A stretch of DNA of 64,000 nucleotides from Deinococcus aquatilis DSM 23025 (GTDB taxonomy: Bacteria > Deinococcota > Deinococci > Deinococcales > Deinococcaceae): NCBI RefSeq assembly GCF_000378445.1, contig NZ_KB899707.1, positions 1 through 64,000 on the forward strand, read 5' to 3'. Positions 1 through 9,866 of the stretch are shown one piece after another (the stretch's first letter is position 1; every line of letters begins with the position of its first letter). Below the pieces are notes generated by a model that did not search any database, was not told the DNA's origin, and saw only the letters and a program-made list of their open reading frames with translations. A program made the position numbers and the translations under genes.

Positions 1-210
1 TCTGAGCGTATCGAGCGCGTGAAACAACGAAAAGAGCACCACGCCGCAGGGTGTGGAACCTGCGACATCAAGAGGCCCACGACCATCCAAGCCATCGTCA
101 GAGCGTGTCGGCGGTCCCGCCATGGGGCTGACCGGAGCAGATCGAAGACCCGGCTGAATAGAATGACGGCGTCCCCATCGGTGCGTTGTTCTTGTGTCAT
201 CGCAGCTCAA

Positions 211-232
211 GAATGCCCCGACGGGGGCATTC
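211..232. terminator. Terminator-like hairpin
   Basis: GAATGCCCC and GGGGCATTC form a 9-bp stem with a short loop. A moderately T-rich stretch follows on the plus strand, so this could end a transcript entering from the left edge. Confidence 0.5.
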
Positions 233-310
233 TCATCTGTTTTGTCAGTCCCTCAGCCTCACAGCTTTTTCAGGCAACCCCTATAGTCGTGAGGATAAGG
301 CAAATAAACT

Positions 311-338
311 GGGAGACAGGAGTTGCCTTCTGTCTCCC
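311..338 (-). terminator. Probable pepF terminator
   Basis: GGGAGACAG at 311-319 pairs with CTGTCTCCC at 330-338 (9-bp stem, 10-nt loop). Read on the minus strand it lies just past the pepF stop codon and is followed by AGTTTATTTG. Confidence 0.55.
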
Positions 339-369
339 CTAACAGCTCTCTAAGCTGCGTTCGATCAGC

Positions 370-2190
370 TCAGCCCTTCCGCTGTGCCAGCAACTCTTCC
401 AACCTGTCCACGTACCCGGCCAACGTGCGGAAGGTGGCCTGCACCGGCTCTGGCGAGAGCATATCCACGCCCGCCGCTTTCAGGGCGTCGATGGGGTCGA
501 GGCTGCCGCCGGATTTGAGGAAGGTCAGGTAACGCTCGCGGGCAGCGTCGGGGTCGGTATCGAACTGGCTGAGAAGCTGGTGGGCCGCGCTGATGCCTGT
601 GGCGTACTGGTAGGCATAAAAGTTGGCGTACAGGTGCGTAGAAAACTGCGCCCAGAGTATGCCGCTGCGGTCACGGTCCATCGTCACGCCGTCGCCGTAG
701 CCCTCGGCCAGCAGGTCGGCGGTGAGGGTGTTCAGATCGGGGGCGCTGAGGCTGCCGCCTGCTTCGACACGGCGGTAGGCTTCCAGTTCAAAGGCAGCCA
801 GCGTGGGCATGATGAAAAAGTAGCGGTGGAAGTTGCCCAAGGCTTCCTCGATCAGGGCCACTTCCATCTGAGTATCACCTGCTGCACGGGCTTTTTCCAG
901 CAGGTATTGGCGCACCATCGCCTGATTGAAGTTGCTGGCGACCTCGGCATGAAACAGCGTGTAGCGCGGCACGCTGAAGGGATGCTCGCGGGCCGAGAGC
1001 AGCGAGTGCATGGAGTGGCCGATTTCGTGGGCGAGGGTGGAATAGCTGGCGAGCGTGCCGTTCCAGGTCATGAAGATGTACGGCTTGACGCGCCCGCCGC
1101 CGTTGGAATACGCCCCCTGGCGTTTGCCGTCGTTCTCGGCGTAGTCCACCCAGCGCTCGGTGGTCAGGCCCGCCCGCATCTCGGTCACGTAGTCGGCTCC
1201 GAGCGGGGCCATGCCCTCGGCCAGCCATTCCACGGCCTGCGCGTAGTCCACAGGTACAGGCGGCACCAGGGAGGCTTTGACATCGTATTCGCGCAGTTCG
1301 GGCAGGTTCAGCCACTCGCGGCGCACCTTCCAGTAGCGGTGCCAGGTGGGGGTATGGGCGCGGTAGGTGTCCAGCAGGGTCGTGACCACATCGGTGGGAA
1401 TGCGGTCTGGGGCGAGGGTGGCCGTGATCGCGTCGGGGTAGCGGCGGGCGCGGGCCAGGAACACGTTCTGGCGCACGTTGGTCGAGTAGGCAGCGGCCTG
1501 CGCGTGCTGCACTTCCAGATGTGCGTCGGCGTAGCCTTCCCACGCCTCACGGCGCACCTCGCGGTCAGGGTCGCTGGTCAGGCGGTCCACGTTGCCCTGA
1601 GTCACGGGCGTGCCCCCTGCCGTGCCGAAGCGCAGATCCATGTTTACCAGCGCCGGGTGAATGCCACGTTCGGAGGCGAAAGGAGCCTGCACTGCCCCCA
1701 GGAGTTCTTCGACCTCGGCACTCCGCACATGGGGTTGTTGGCGCAAAATCCGCTGAAGGCGAATGCGGAAGGGTTCCAGTTCAGGCTGCGTCATCCAGGT
1801 GGTCAACATCGCCTCATCCAGCGCCAACAGTTCCGGGCGGGCAAAAGCTGTGACGCTTCCGTAGCGGGCGGCAATGCCACTGGCGCGGTCACGGCGGGCG
1901 GCAGCTTCCGCGTCACGTCCGTCCACGCTGGCGTTCATGCTGGCATAGGAAAAAAAACGGGTCAGACGCAGTTCCAGTTCCGATTCGGCCTTCAGGTAGG
2001 CCAGCAGCGCACCTGCACTCTGTCCCAGGGTGCCCGCGTAACCTCCCAGCGCGTCTATATCAGCGGGCAGCGCAGCAGCGTCGGCCTCCCAGGCCTGGGG
2101 GGTGGCGTACATGGCCTCTATGTCCCAGGTCTGCTCGCGGGGCACTTCATGACGTTTGGGGAGGCTCTGGCCGGGCTGAATTGTGGTCAT
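370..2190 (-). CDS. pepF: M3 family oligoendopeptidase F
   Basis: Zinc metallopeptidase of family M3B, 606 aa, the usual length for PepF; it is expected to cleave short peptides in the cytoplasm. The zinc motif HEIGH is at residues 388-392, and the third ligand is probably E416 in HAEVAS, matching M3 spacing. There is no signal peptide. The ATG at 2190 has no Shine-Dalgarno site but has TAGCCT (TANNNT) at 2198-2203, 7 nt upstream, suggesting a leaderless mRNA. It stands alone, and a hairpin at 311-338 probably ends it. A second, more distant M3 enzyme lies at 46211-48283. Confidence 0.95.
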   Translation of the reverse strand: MTTIQPGQSLPKRHEVPREQTWDIEAMYATPQAWEADAAALPADIDALGGYAGTLGQSAGALLAYLKAESELELRLTRFFSYASMNASVDGRDAEAAARRDRASGIAARYGSVTAFARPELLALDEAMLTTWMTQPELEPFRIRLQRILRQQPHVRSAEVEELLGAVQAPFASERGIHPALVNMDLRFGTAGGTPVTQGNVDRLTSDPDREVRREAWEGYADAHLEVQHAQAAAYSTNVRQNVFLARARRYPDAITATLAPDRIPTDVVTTLLDTYRAHTPTWHRYWKVRREWLNLPELREYDVKASLVPPVPVDYAQAVEWLAEGMAPLGADYVTEMRAGLTTERWVDYAENDGKRQGAYSNGGGRVKPYIFMTWNGTLASYSTLAHEIGHSMHSLLSAREHPFSVPRYTLFHAEVASNFNQAMVRQYLLEKARAAGDTQMEVALIEEALGNFHRYFFIMPTLAAFELEAYRRVEAGGSLSAPDLNTLTADLLAEGYGDGVTMDRDRSGILWAQFSTHLYANFYAYQYATGISAAHQLLSQFDTDPDAARERYLTFLKSGGSLDPIDALKAAGVDMLSPEPVQATFRTLAGYVDRLEELLAQRKG

Positions 2191-2203
2191 GGCGAGAAGG
2201 CTA

Positions 2204-2575
2204 ACACGCGGGCCGGGCGCAGGTTGTTAAGGTTTGGGACAACTGAGCGGAGCTTGAGGAGCGGTCTGGGAGCCGAGCGGCTCAATGCTCAGGCAAGAGT
2301 GTTGCCCTGCTCGTCATGTTCTGCGGGCTGTTCCGTGACTGTAAGAAACCAAAGCAGCAAAAGCCTTGGGCAGGCGCTGGAACCTGTTCTGATCTGGACT
2401 GGCCCTGATTCCCGTTCATCCGGGAAACTGCCGAATGCCCAGCAAACGCCGTCACTCCTTCCGTCTTTTTTGCCACTCGCTTTGCCCTGCTCCTTGCGCT
2501 CTACAGGTGCAATGATGCTCGCGAATTACTGCCGTTCAGGGTTGGACCCCTCTGGCCCCTGAACGCCTTCCCCAC
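2204..2575. other. Intergenic region upstream of pepF
   Basis: About 370 nt with no supported gene. A 64-codon minus-strand frame at 2282-2476 has no recognisable features. The right end holds a hairpin at 2533-2565 next to the stop of the neighbouring minus-strand gene. Confidence 0.5.
2533..2565 (-). terminator. Terminator-like hairpin
   Basis: CGTTCAGGG (2533-2541) pairs with CCCTGAACG (2557-2565). It lies 10 nt past the stop of the TolC-like gene on the minus strand. There is no clear T tract, so termination is inferred from position. Confidence 0.45.
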
Positions 2576-3751
2576 TCACCGGAAGTCTCCCGGTTCGCTG
2601 ACCAGCGCTTCGAGCAGGCGCACCGCTTCTTCCATACGGTGGCTCTGGACTCGGGCAGCGGCGCGGGCCTGACGCCATTCAAAGCGCACGCGGGCCAGGC
2701 TCAGTGGATCGCCGCCACTGGCATTGAGATGGACGGCGCGGGTTTCCAGGGATTCCACCGTGTGGGCCAACTGGCGCAGGGCCGATTGATGTGCGCGGGC
2801 GGCCTCCAGAGTGGTGTGGAGTTGTGCGCCTGCCTCGGCTTCGGCCTGGGCCAGATGGCGGCGGGCATCGGCAACGGCGGCGGCCTGGTTGGCCTGTTCT
2901 CCGGCCTGCCACTGGGCGTAATTCAGGCTGTAGCGGGCGCGGAGCACATTGGGATGCAGCGGCACACCCAGAGAGAACCGGGCGTTATCGAGGTTCATGT
3001 CCAGCATGGTCAGGGGCGTATCGGCGTCTTCTTCGGCCACCAGCGGGGCAAACGCATCAAGGAACGAGGTGGTCTGGGTCAGCATCAGGCGGCTGTGGGC
3101 CAGTTGCGCGGGCGTGGCCTGCTCACGCCCCTTGCCCGCCTCCAGTTCCGAGAGGCGCAAAAACAGCAGTTCGGCCTGAGCACGGGCGGCAGCCACCTGA
3201 TCGGCCACCTCTATTCGCGCATGGTCAGCCCGCAAGTTGGTCAGCATGTCTTCGGTTTCCCAGCGGCGCACCTCGGCCTGGGTGGCCTGTACGTCCCATT
3301 CGGCGGCTGTTTCCAGGGCCGACAGATCTGGATTAGACCGGATCGCACCCAGGCTCCGCAGGGCAATTTCGGCGTGAGAACGGGCCAGAAGCAGGGCGAG
3401 GTCATGGGCGCGGCGGCCCCAGCGCAGGGCACGCGGCGCACTTTCGATAAAGGTGGGCGTGACAGTCGGCACAGGAACCGTTTCGGCCAGCCGGGCCAGA
3501 TCGTTGGAGGCCACCTCCAGCCATTTGTCGGCACGGCCCTCTCCCATCTGATCGCGCATCACGCGGTACACGTCTTGCAGCACGGCCACCACGTCGCGGG
3601 GGCCGAGCGCCCGAACCGCCGTCCAGCCCCGGCGTTGCACCGCGCCCTGAATGGTCATTTCGGCCTCACGCACTCCCATTTCCTGGCCCAGCCGTTGCCG
3701 CAGCCAGTCGCGGTAGGGGTCACTCGAAGGGCCAGGGGTCGGGTGGGTCAT
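2576..3751 (-). CDS. Alpha-helical TolC-like protein without signal peptide
   Basis: A 391-aa protein that is almost entirely helical, Ala/Arg/Glu-rich and likely coiled coil. Its C-terminal half (from about residue 250, with GVPLHPN followed by long Ala/Glu/Gln helices) resembles the helical hairpins of TolC-family outer membrane factors. I see no signal peptide and no obvious beta-barrel strands, so it may be a soluble derivative; the family link is tentative. The start is ATG 3751, which overlaps the stop of the upstream methyltransferase by 4 nt (ATGA) and implies translational coupling. A longer frame reading from 3820 would lie inside that gene and is unlikely. A hairpin follows the stop. 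Confidence 0.6.
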   Translation of the reverse strand: MTHPTPGPSSDPYRDWLRQRLGQEMGVREAEMTIQGAVQRRGWTAVRALGPRDVVAVLQDVYRVMRDQMGEGRADKWLEVASNDLARLAETVPVPTVTPTFIESAPRALRWGRRAHDLALLLARSHAEIALRSLGAIRSNPDLSALETAAEWDVQATQAEVRRWETEDMLTNLRADHARIEVADQVAAARAQAELLFLRLSELEAGKGREQATPAQLAHSRLMLTQTTSFLDAFAPLVAEEDADTPLTMLDMNLDNARFSLGVPLHPNVLRARYSLNYAQWQAGEQANQAAAVADARRHLAQAEAEAGAQLHTTLEAARAHQSALRQLAHTVESLETRAVHLNASGGDPLSLARVRFEWRQARAAARVQSHRMEEAVRLLEALVSEPGDFR

Positions 3752-4602
3752 GGCAATACCTCTGAAGGAGACGGTGAGGATGAAGCCTGGGACGAAATGC
3801 TGCGGCGCTGGCGCACACATTCGAACAGGACCAGTGCAGCGGCGATGGACACGTTCAGGCTATCGGCTCCGCCCGGCGCGGCGTGCATGGGAATCCCCAC
3901 GCTGAGGCTGGACGGACTCTGGGCGCTGCGCCAACTGGCAGGCAGGCCTTCATGCTCGGTGCCCATCAGAAGGGCCACGCGTCCAGTCAGGGGGGCGTCC
4001 CAGTAGGCCTGGGGCGCGTCGGGCGTGCAGGCGACGGTGGTAAACCCGTAGGCAAGCAGCCAGTCCCAGGCTTCTTCTTCGCTCAGGACTGCGGTGGGCA
4101 CGCGAAAGACACTGCCCTGAGAGGCGCGGATCACGTTGGGGCCATACGGGTCTGCGCCGCGCCCCAGCACCAGCACCGCGTGTGCCCCCGCTGCATCGGC
4201 GCTGCGGAGGATCGCGCCCACGTTGCCGGGCTTCTCCAGACCGTGCAGCACGATGACGACCGCGTGTTCGGGTGGGTCAGGCAGGACCGGTGTGGGCGTG
4301 GGCGCAAGCATCATCAGGCCGTCTGGATTCTCGCGGCCACTGACTTTTTCAAAGGCGGCGCGGGACAGTTCTACCCGCTCGCCGGGCAGGGTGTGCGCCA
4401 CCGCCAGGGCTTCGGGGCTGTACAGGGCCGGACAGGTCACGATCAGGCTGGGATGCACGCCCGAGGCCAGCGCCCGCGTGGTTTCTCTGGCTCCCTCCAA
4501 GACCACGACGCCGTCCAACTCGCGCTCCCGGCGGGTACGGAGGCGAACCAACCGCTTGACAAGGGTATTTTGAAGGGAAGTGATTACGTCCGGCGCGGTC
4601 AT
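3748..4602 (-). CDS. SpoU/TrmH-family RNA 2'-O-methyltransferase
   Basis: SAM-dependent methyltransferase of the SPOUT class, 284 aa, predicted to methylate a ribose 2'-OH in rRNA or tRNA. An N-terminal substrate-binding domain (about 1-105) precedes the knotted catalytic domain. All three SpoU motifs are visible: motif 1 [16 protein letters not shown] at 124-139 with the Asn and Arg, motif 2 GTEHEGL at 214-220, and motif 3 beginning IPMH at 237 and ending [11 protein letters not shown]. The exact target base cannot be told. CATAAT lies 8 nt before the ATG, a leaderless-type -10. It is first in a two-gene operon with the TolC-like gene (ATGA overlap). Confidence 0.88.
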   Translation of the reverse strand: MTAPDVITSLQNTLVKRLVRLRTRRERELDGVVVLEGARETTRALASGVHPSLIVTCPALYSPEALAVAHTLPGERVELSRAAFEKVSGRENPDGLMMLAPTPTPVLPDPPEHAVVIVLHGLEKPGNVGAILRSADAAGAHAVLVLGRGADPYGPNVIRASQGSVFRVPTAVLSEEEAWDWLLAYGFTTVACTPDAPQAYWDAPLTGRVALLMGTEHEGLPASWRSAQSPSSLSVGIPMHAAPGGADSLNVSIAAALVLFECVRQRRSISSQASSSPSPSEVLP

Positions 4603-4696
4603 CGGGGTTCATTATGCTCGCCGGGTGACTCACTTTGGCGGTGTTTCCGACCACACCCGTCGACACCGCCCCCGTACCCTCCTGCCGCACTTGCAC

Positions 4697-4702
4697 TACC
4701 TT
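4697..4702 (+). promoter_or_regulatory. Leaderless -10 element TACCTT
   Basis: TACCTT lies 6 nt before the ATG at 4709. It selects that start over an earlier in-frame ATG at 4580 that would overlap the divergent methyltransferase gene. Confidence 0.6.
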
Positions 4703-4708
4703 GACGCT

Positions 4709-5095
4709 ATGCCGCTCGCCTATCCGCCGTTCAAGTCCTGTCCGTGCGGGTCGGGCCGCAGCTACGGCGCGTGCTGCGGGCCTGCCCACGACGGCACCCG
4801 GCCCCCCGCCACCCCCGAAACGCTGATGCGGGCGCGGTATACGGCCTACGCGCTGGGCAACGTGCCGTTCGTATTAAAAACCTGGCACGCCAGCACCCGT
4901 CCCAGCCACCTCGATCTGAACGACGGCACGCGCTACGTGGGCCTGCGCGTGCATGCAGCAGCGGGCGACACAGTGGACTTCACGGCCTCGCTGAAGTTGC
5001 CGGGCGGCGAACGCTACAGCTTCCGCGAGCGCAGCCACTTCGAGCAGGTGGGCGGGGCGTGGGTCTATGTGCAGGGCGAGGAAGTGGAGGGTTAG
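4709..5095 (+). CDS. YchJ family protein (SEC-C motif, NTF2-like domain)
   Basis: 128-aa protein. It opens with a SEC-C zinc motif, CPCGSGRSYGACCG, near residues 11-24, followed by an NTF2-like fold marked by ETLMRARYTAYALGN and a TWH motif (KTWHAS). This is the YchJ/UPF0225 arrangement, though YchJ proteins often carry a second SEC-C motif at the C-terminus and this one does not. The biochemical role of the family is unsettled. The start is ATG 4709 with TACCTT 6 nt upstream. It is divergent from the methyltransferase and 45 nt before the Band-7 gene. Confidence 0.85.
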   Translation: MPLAYPPFKSCPCGSGRSYGACCGPAHDGTRPPATPETLMRARYTAYALGNVPFVLKTWHASTRPSHLDLNDGTRYVGLRVHAAAGDTVDFTASLKLPGGERYSFRERSHFEQVGGAWVYVQGEEVEG

Positions 5096-5140
5096 GCCAA
5101 CCCCGGCAACTCTGCCCCGCCGGGCCGCGTACACAGGAAT

Positions 5141-6136
5141 ATGACCGACAACACCACGCCGGGCGATACGGCTGACAATGAGGCAAGCAGCGACACCAAG
5201 CGCACCCGGTCCTTTCCGAAGATCAGCAATGATCCGCCCATCCCACGCAGGCCCCCTTCAAGCCGCCTGCTGTGGACGATTGGCGGTGTGGTGGCCGCAG
5301 CCCTGCTGATCGGCCAGAGCATCAAGGTCGTTCCGGCAGGCTACGTGGGCGTGGTGTTCAGTGCCCTCAGCGGCGTCAAACCCAGTTCTCTTCAGGAAGG
5401 CGTGCATTTTGTGACGCCGTTCGTGGATCAGGTCAATCTGTATGACGCCAAACTGCAAGAAATTACGCTGGCCCATACCGAAGAAACCGGCGGCGAGGAC
5501 GGGGCCATTCGCGCCCGCAGTCAGGAAGGGCTGGACATCACGGCAGACGTGACGGTGCAGTTCCGCATAGACCGCACCAAAGCGGCCATCTTACATAAAG
5601 AGTTGGGGCGGAATTACGTTCAGACCGTGATCAGCCCGCAGATTCGCTCCAAGGTGCGCGACGCGATCGGGCAGTTCAGCGCCGCCGACATCATCAGCAC
5701 CAAGCGGCAACAGGTCGAAGCCAGCATCACGGGTGCCCTGCGCGAGGTGTTTACCAAAAATAACCTGCTGCTGGACGCCGTATTGCTGCGCGAACTGCGG
5801 ATTCCCGACAGCATCGCCAAGGCCATCGAGCAAAAGCAGGCCGCCGAACAGCAGGTGGCCGTGGAGCGCAACCGCTTGCAGCAGGCCACCATCAGTGCCC
5901 AGCGTGAGGTCGTGGTGGCCGAGGGCGCGGCCAAATCCGCCATTGCCAAAGCACGCGGCGACGCCGAAGCCCTGACGCTGCGGGGGCGTGCCCTGCGCGA
6001 AAATCCGCAGCTCATTCAACTGACGGTGGCCGAGAAACTGGCTCCGGGCATCAATACCGTGATGCTGCCCGCCGACGGCAACTTCTTGCTGGACTTGAAG
6101 AGCCTGCAGACGGCGGCGAGCACGGCCAAACCCTGA
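5141..6136 (+). CDS. Prohibitin-like SPFH/Band-7 membrane protein
   Basis: 331 aa. A Pro/Lys-rich cytoplasmic head is followed by one membrane segment (about residues 44-62, LLWTIGGVVAAALLIG), the SPFH/Band-7 domain beginning at VVPAGYVGVVF, and an Ala/Glu/Gln-rich coiled coil (about 220-275). The pattern is that of bacterial prohibitin homologues, which assemble membrane rings and often associate with AAA proteases; the specific role here is unknown. AGGA lies a few bases before the ATG. The small anchored gene at 6186 follows 49 nt downstream but has its own -10, so it may be separate. Confidence 0.88.
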   Translation: MTDNTTPGDTADNEASSDTKRTRSFPKISNDPPIPRRPPSSRLLWTIGGVVAAALLIGQSIKVVPAGYVGVVFSALSGVKPSSLQEGVHFVTPFVDQVNLYDAKLQEITLAHTEETGGEDGAIRARSQEGLDITADVTVQFRIDRTKAAILHKELGRNYVQTVISPQIRSKVRDAIGQFSAADIISTKRQQVEASITGALREVFTKNNLLLDAVLLRELRIPDSIAKAIEQKQAAEQQVAVERNRLQQATISAQREVVVAEGAAKSAIAKARGDAEALTLRGRALRENPQLIQLTVAEKLAPGINTVMLPADGNFLLDLKSLQTAASTAKP

Positions 6137-6185
6137 GCAGCCCCACCTGAAGCTGAGAGGATGGGAGATTGGATAGGATGACCAT

Positions 6186-6770
6186 ATGATTGCCGTTTTG
6201 ATTCTGATCGTGATCTTTGGGGGCATTGCCCTGATTACGTATGTAGACAACACGACCAAGGCGCAGCGGCGGGCCTGGCGTCTGGAAGATGCGGCGGCCA
6301 AGGCGGGTCAGGCCCTGCCCTCGGCGGCGGCCAAAGCGGTGGCGGCCCTGCCTCACGCCGCAGCCCCGGCCCCCGAAGGGCCAGAAACACTGATTCTGCG
6401 CCTGCCCGACGATGCCAGAGCACGGGCTTGGGCCTTGCTGTGTACGGTGGCCGACGCCCAGCAGGGCAAGGGAAATCCAGATACCCGCACGGCGTATCTG
6501 CTCCGGCAAACGCGGGAATCGTATCTCCCCGACACCCTGCGGGCCTACCTCGGCCTCACGGACGGAGCGCGGCGGGCGCTGGAGGCCCAGGGACAGTCGC
6601 CGGATACGCTGCTGACTGAACAGATCGCGCTGATGGAAGACGGCGTGCGCGAAGCCCTGCGCCACGACCACGCCGCGGCAGACCGCCTGCTGACCCAGGG
6701 CCGATTTCTGCGCGAACGCTTCGGCACCGCCGAAGGTGGCCTGAGCCTGAGCAAAGTGGAGGGCCTCTGA
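6186..6770 (+). CDS. Hypothetical membrane-anchored protein
   Basis: 194 aa, family not recognised. The first 20 residues form one hydrophobic helix (MIAVLILIVIFGGIALITYV), followed by an Ala-rich linker and a helical soluble domain (about 60-190) with Arg/Leu heptad-like spacing (TRESYLPDTLRAYLGL, DRLLTQGRFLRERFG). It probably sits on the inner face of the membrane, or faces outwards if the helix acts as a signal anchor. TAGGAT lies 6 nt before the ATG. Its position behind the Band-7 gene could mean a shared membrane role, but that is inference. Confidence 0.75.
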   Translation: MIAVLILIVIFGGIALITYVDNTTKAQRRAWRLEDAAAKAGQALPSAAAKAVAALPHAAAPAPEGPETLILRLPDDARARAWALLCTVADAQQGKGNPDTRTAYLLRQTRESYLPDTLRAYLGLTDGARRALEAQGQSPDTLLTEQIALMEDGVREALRHDHAAADRLLTQGRFLRERFGTAEGGLSLSKVEGL

Positions 6771-6819
6771 GAGCCGCATCACCTGAAGCTGCGAAGAAAC
6801 TGAGTGCTGCTGCAAGTCC

Positions 6820-6852
6820 GGGTTGAATCCCGAACCCAACAGGATTCAATCC
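6820..6852 (+). terminator. Imperfect hairpin in the 6771-7088 gap
   Basis: GGGTTGAATCC (6820-6830) pairs with GGATTCAATCC (6842-6852) with one mismatch. It lies 50 nt past the stop of the 6186 gene. The rest of the 318-nt gap (6771-7088) is AT-richer and shows nothing else I can name. Confidence 0.4.
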
Positions 6853-7088
6853 TGACTTAAATCTTGACTTAAAGGAAAAGGAAAGGACGGATTCCGTTCG
6901 TCTCCTGAAATCTTTAGGAAGCCACAAAAGTCTCTCTCAGACGGTAAATCCGCTCCAGCACTTCAGAGCCTCCCCCTTTTGTCTCTCCATCATCCCTCTA
7001 CCCCAGAGTCCACTCCCCAATCTCAAACATTGAACCCAGTCCAGAAAGGCGGACAGCAGACGACAGAGCCGCTAGTCTGCCAGAATCT

Positions 7089-7976
7089 ATGACTCTCACT
7101 ACTGCTTTCTTGGGCCTCGGCGCGATGGGCACGCCGATGGCTGCACACCTGACCCGGCATGCACAGGCCACAGGCGGGCGTTCGTTGGTGTGGAACCGCA
7201 CAGCGGCGCGGGCCGAAGCACACGCCCAAACATATGGCAGCGAAATTGCCACCTTAGACCAACTGGCCGAAGCCGACGTGCTGTTTTCCTGCCTGCCCAC
7301 CAGTGCCGATCTGGATGAGGTGCTGGCCGCCCTGCCCGCCCTGAAACGCGGCGCGGTGTGGGTGGACTGTACCAGCGGGCACCCCGACGCCGCACCCCGG
7401 CAGGCGGCAGAATTGGCGGGGCGCGGCGTGGCTTTTCTGGATGCCCCCGTCAGCGGCGGCACGGGCGGCGCAGAGTCAGGCCAACTGACGGTGATGGTCG
7501 GCGGCGCGGAAGCTGATCTGGAGCGGGTGCGTTCCCTGCTGGACACCCTCGCCGGGCGGGTGATTCGGGTGGGCGACACAGGCGCGGGCTTCGCGGTGAA
7601 GGCCATCAACAATGCGCTGTTGGCGGTCACGCTGTGGGCCACGGGTGAGGGCCTGGCCGTGCTGGGGCGCAGCGGCGTGAATCTGGGTGCGGCGCTGGAC
7701 GTGATCAATGCCAGCAGCGGGCGCAGCAATGCCAGCCAGAACCTGATTCCGGCGCGGGTGCTGACGCGGGAATTTCCGGCCACTTTCGGGCTGGGCCTGC
7801 TTGCCAAAGATGCGGGCATTGCGCTGGATATGGTGAATAGCACGCACAGCAGCGCCCCGGTGTTGGCGCAGACGGCGGCCATGATGCGAGCGGCGGCTAA
7901 CGTGATCGGCAGCGACGTGGACCATACGGCGGCCCTCAAACTCATCGAGCAAATGAATAAGGTGGTGATCGAGTAA
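7089..7976 (+). CDS. 3-hydroxyisobutyrate dehydrogenase-family oxidoreductase
   Basis: 295-aa NAD(P)-dependent beta-hydroxyacid dehydrogenase. The Rossmann motif [10 protein letters not shown] is at about 8-17, the substrate-binding signature [14 protein letters not shown] near 121-134, and the catalytic lysine motif [11 protein letters not shown] near 168-178. The substrate (3-hydroxyisobutyrate, tartronate semialdehyde, glyoxylate or similar) cannot be fixed from sequence. TAGTCT lies 10 nt before the ATG. The stop codon shares one base with the start of the DegV gene (TAATG), so the two are coupled. Confidence 0.9.
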   Translation: MTLTTAFLGLGAMGTPMAAHLTRHAQATGGRSLVWNRTAARAEAHAQTYGSEIATLDQLAEADVLFSCLPTSADLDEVLAALPALKRGAVWVDCTSGHPDAAPRQAAELAGRGVAFLDAPVSGGTGGAESGQLTVMVGGAEADLERVRSLLDTLAGRVIRVGDTGAGFAVKAINNALLAVTLWATGEGLAVLGRSGVNLGAALDVINASSGRSNASQNLIPARVLTREFPATFGLGLLAKDAGIALDMVNSTHSSAPVLAQTAAMMRAAANVIGSDVDHTAALKLIEQMNKVVIE

Positions 7977-8854
7977 TGACTGAGCAGACACAGACCAAAG
8001 CCGCACAGTTCGGAGTCGTGACCGATGGCGGGCTGGACGCCTACGCAGAGCTGAACAACAAGGTGCCCATCGCGCCGTTCAGCGTGAATTTCGGCAGCGT
8101 CAGCAGGCGCACGCATGAGATCAGCCGCGAAGACCTGCTGCGCGAGTTGGCGACCAACCCCGAACATCCGACCAGCAGCCAGCCCACGCCGCAGGACTGG
8201 GCCGACGCCTACCGGGCAGCGGGTACGCCGGAAGTCCTGGCCGTGACCATCAGCGCGGGCCTCAGCGGCAGCCGCAACGCCGCCGAGCAGGCCACCCAGG
8301 TGACGGACGGCGTGAAGGTCACGCTGCACGATTCACGGACACTCAGCGCAGCGCAGGCTTTTCAGGTTCACGCCGCTGTGACTGCTGCCCAGCGCGGCGA
8401 GAACATCCAGACCGCCATCGCCTGGATGAAGGCCGTCGAGCAGGAGACCGAACTGTATTTCACGATTGAGACGCTGGAATACCTGCGGCGTGGCGGGCGA
8501 ATTGGGCGGGTGCAGGCCACGGTGGGCGGCCTGCTGAACCTCAAGCCTGTGATTACGGTGGACAAGGCCACGGGCGCGTATACCAATCTGGCCCGCGTGC
8601 GCTCTTACCGCTCGGCCATAGAAGCGATCGCCACGCAGATCACCACCCGTTACGGCGAGGGAACGCCGCTGCGGTTGGGCCTGCTGTACGGCAGCGAGCG
8701 GGCCGATGCGGACGCCCTGCTGAAGGCGGTGCAGGCGCGGCATCCGGTGGTGTGGGCGGGCTTTGCGGGCGTGAATCCGGTGCTCAATATCCACACGGGG
8801 CCAAGAACCGTGGGCATAGCTGTAGCACCGGGCGCGTGGCCCTGGGAACGATAG
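7976..8854 (+). CDS. DegV family fatty-acid-binding protein
   Basis: 292-aa DegV protein. Members bind a fatty acid and several deliver it to fatty-acid kinase for phospholipid synthesis. Family marks seen are the opening [32 protein letters not shown], and the lipid-pocket segment [11 protein letters not shown] leading into [10 protein letters not shown]. It overlaps the dehydrogenase stop by one base. No FakA-type kinase is in the window. A strong hairpin at 8915-8947 follows. Confidence 0.9.
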   Translation: MTEQTQTKAAQFGVVTDGGLDAYAELNNKVPIAPFSVNFGSVSRRTHEISREDLLRELATNPEHPTSSQPTPQDWADAYRAAGTPEVLAVTISAGLSGSRNAAEQATQVTDGVKVTLHDSRTLSAAQAFQVHAAVTAAQRGENIQTAIAWMKAVEQETELYFTIETLEYLRRGGRIGRVQATVGGLLNLKPVITVDKATGAYTNLARVRSYRSAIEAIATQITTRYGEGTPLRLGLLYGSERADADALLKAVQARHPVVWAGFAGVNPVLNIHTGPRTVGIAVAPGAWPWER

Positions 8855-8914
8855 AGCCGGGGTCACTGGTTTCGGGGACAGAGAGCAGGCGAACAGACCT
8901 GAGAAGTGACGCAG

Positions 8915-8947
8915 GAGGGCGAGTACCGAAGAAGGTACGTCGCCCTC
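8915..8947. terminator. Bidirectional terminator between convergent genes
   Basis: GAGGGCGAGTACC pairs with the arm ending GTCGCCCTC (long near-perfect stem, GAAGAA loop). It sits between the convergent DegV and GNAT genes and could serve both strands. Confidence 0.65.
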
Positions 8948-8963
8948 TGGACGTTCCCGCCCC

Positions 8964-9866
8964 TCAGCCGCGCATGTGGAAGTAGCGCACGAACTCTCTG
9001 AATCCCAGCCTTTCGTAGAAGGGAGCCACGTTCGTCCAGTCGATTGCCATCGCCTGTGCCCCCCGATTTTGCAGGTGGGTCATGGCGGCCACCATGAACG
9101 CGCTGCCGACGCCGCCCCCGCGCAATTCCGGGGCAATCCCGATGGGGCCGAGGCCGCCCACCAGCCCGCTGACACCCACGGCGTGGCGCAGGGCCTCTGG
9201 AAAAAAGAAGGATGGCAACACGGCGGCGTCGGTTTCCACGCCTGTCAGGGCGAATCCGGCCACCTGTGGGCCGTTCATCAGCACCAGCACCTGAGAGGGG
9301 TCGCGGGCGATGACAGCAGAGGCGTCATGGGTCCAGCGGGGGCCGAAGGTGGCCTCGGCAAAGGCCAGTAGTGGGGGCACTGTTCCCTCTTCGGCAGCGT
9401 TGGTCAGGCGCATTCCGGCGGGAATGACCGCCGCAGGCAGCGGCAAACGCAGATCACAGGCCATATCCGAACTTTCGCGGCCTGTACGGACAAAACCTAG
9501 GGCCTCAAAAAAGGGCACGCTTTGGGCAGTGGGAGCGGGTAAAAAGTGTCCGCGTTCCTCTCCCAAAGCCAGCACGACGGGGCCGAGGCGCTCGCGGGCT
9601 TCTGAGACGAGGGAGCGCCCCAACCCCTGACGCCGGGCCTGCGGATGCACCAGCACCAGGCGGATGTGGGCGTGGGCATAAGCTTCAGGCGGGCGCAGAG
9701 CAAGGGCTGCCAGCAGGGTGCCGTCGGGGGCGCGGCGATACAACAGGTGGGCCGGGTCGCCCAGGCGGTGGGCAAAGCCGCGTGGGTGCGGCACCAGTTC
9801 GGGCCAAGCCTGCGCCCAGAGTGCGTGCAGTTCGTCAGCGTTGGGCACGGCAACGGGGGCGGTCAT
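8964..9866 (-). CDS. Tandem GNAT acetyltransferase
   Basis: 300 aa with two GNAT folds. The N-terminal one has an acetyl-CoA loop in [14 protein letters not shown] (about 75-88); the C-terminal one has [14 protein letters not shown] and ends in the usual [10 protein letters not shown] motif. Substrate unknown. ATG 9866 is chosen because it overlaps the NagZ stop by 4 nt (ATGA); the longer frame from 9923 would run inside nagZ. Coupling to NagZ suggests, without proving, that it acts on an amino sugar or muropeptide fragment. Confidence 0.85.
   Translation of the reverse strand: MTAPVAVPNADELHALWAQAWPELVPHPRGFAHRLGDPAHLLYRRAPDGTLLAALALRPPEAYAHAHIRLVLVHPQARRQGLGRSLVSEARERLGPVVLALGEERGHFLPAPTAQSVPFFEALGFVRTGRESSDMACDLRLPLPAAVIPAGMRLTNAAEEGTVPPLLAFAEATFGPRWTHDASAVIARDPSQVLVLMNGPQVAGFALTGVETDAAVLPSFFFPEALRHAVGVSGLVGGLGPIGIAPELRGGGVGSAFMVAAMTHLQNRGAQAMAIDWTNVAPFYERLGFREFVRYFHMRG

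Larger units (their letters stand above)
1..369. other. Left-edge non-coding stretch
   Basis: I see no convincing gene here. One plus-strand frame stays open from base 1 to about 342, but its translation is rich in Arg, Cys and Ser with no recognisable domain and reads like non-coding GC-rich DNA. The stretch holds two hairpins, listed separately. It lies downstream of pepF on the minus strand. Confidence 0.5.

Noticed and set aside
1..210. Structured RNA gene at the left edge
   Set aside because: I looked for RNase P RNA, SRP RNA and tmRNA landmarks (for example a string near 150 that recalls the end of RNase P RNA) and found no consistent set.
580..2562. 660-codon plus-strand frame opposite pepF
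   Set aside because: It is antisense to a gene with clear M3 motifs; its translation is Gly/Val/His/Gln-rich without domains, as expected from a mirror frame in high-GC DNA.
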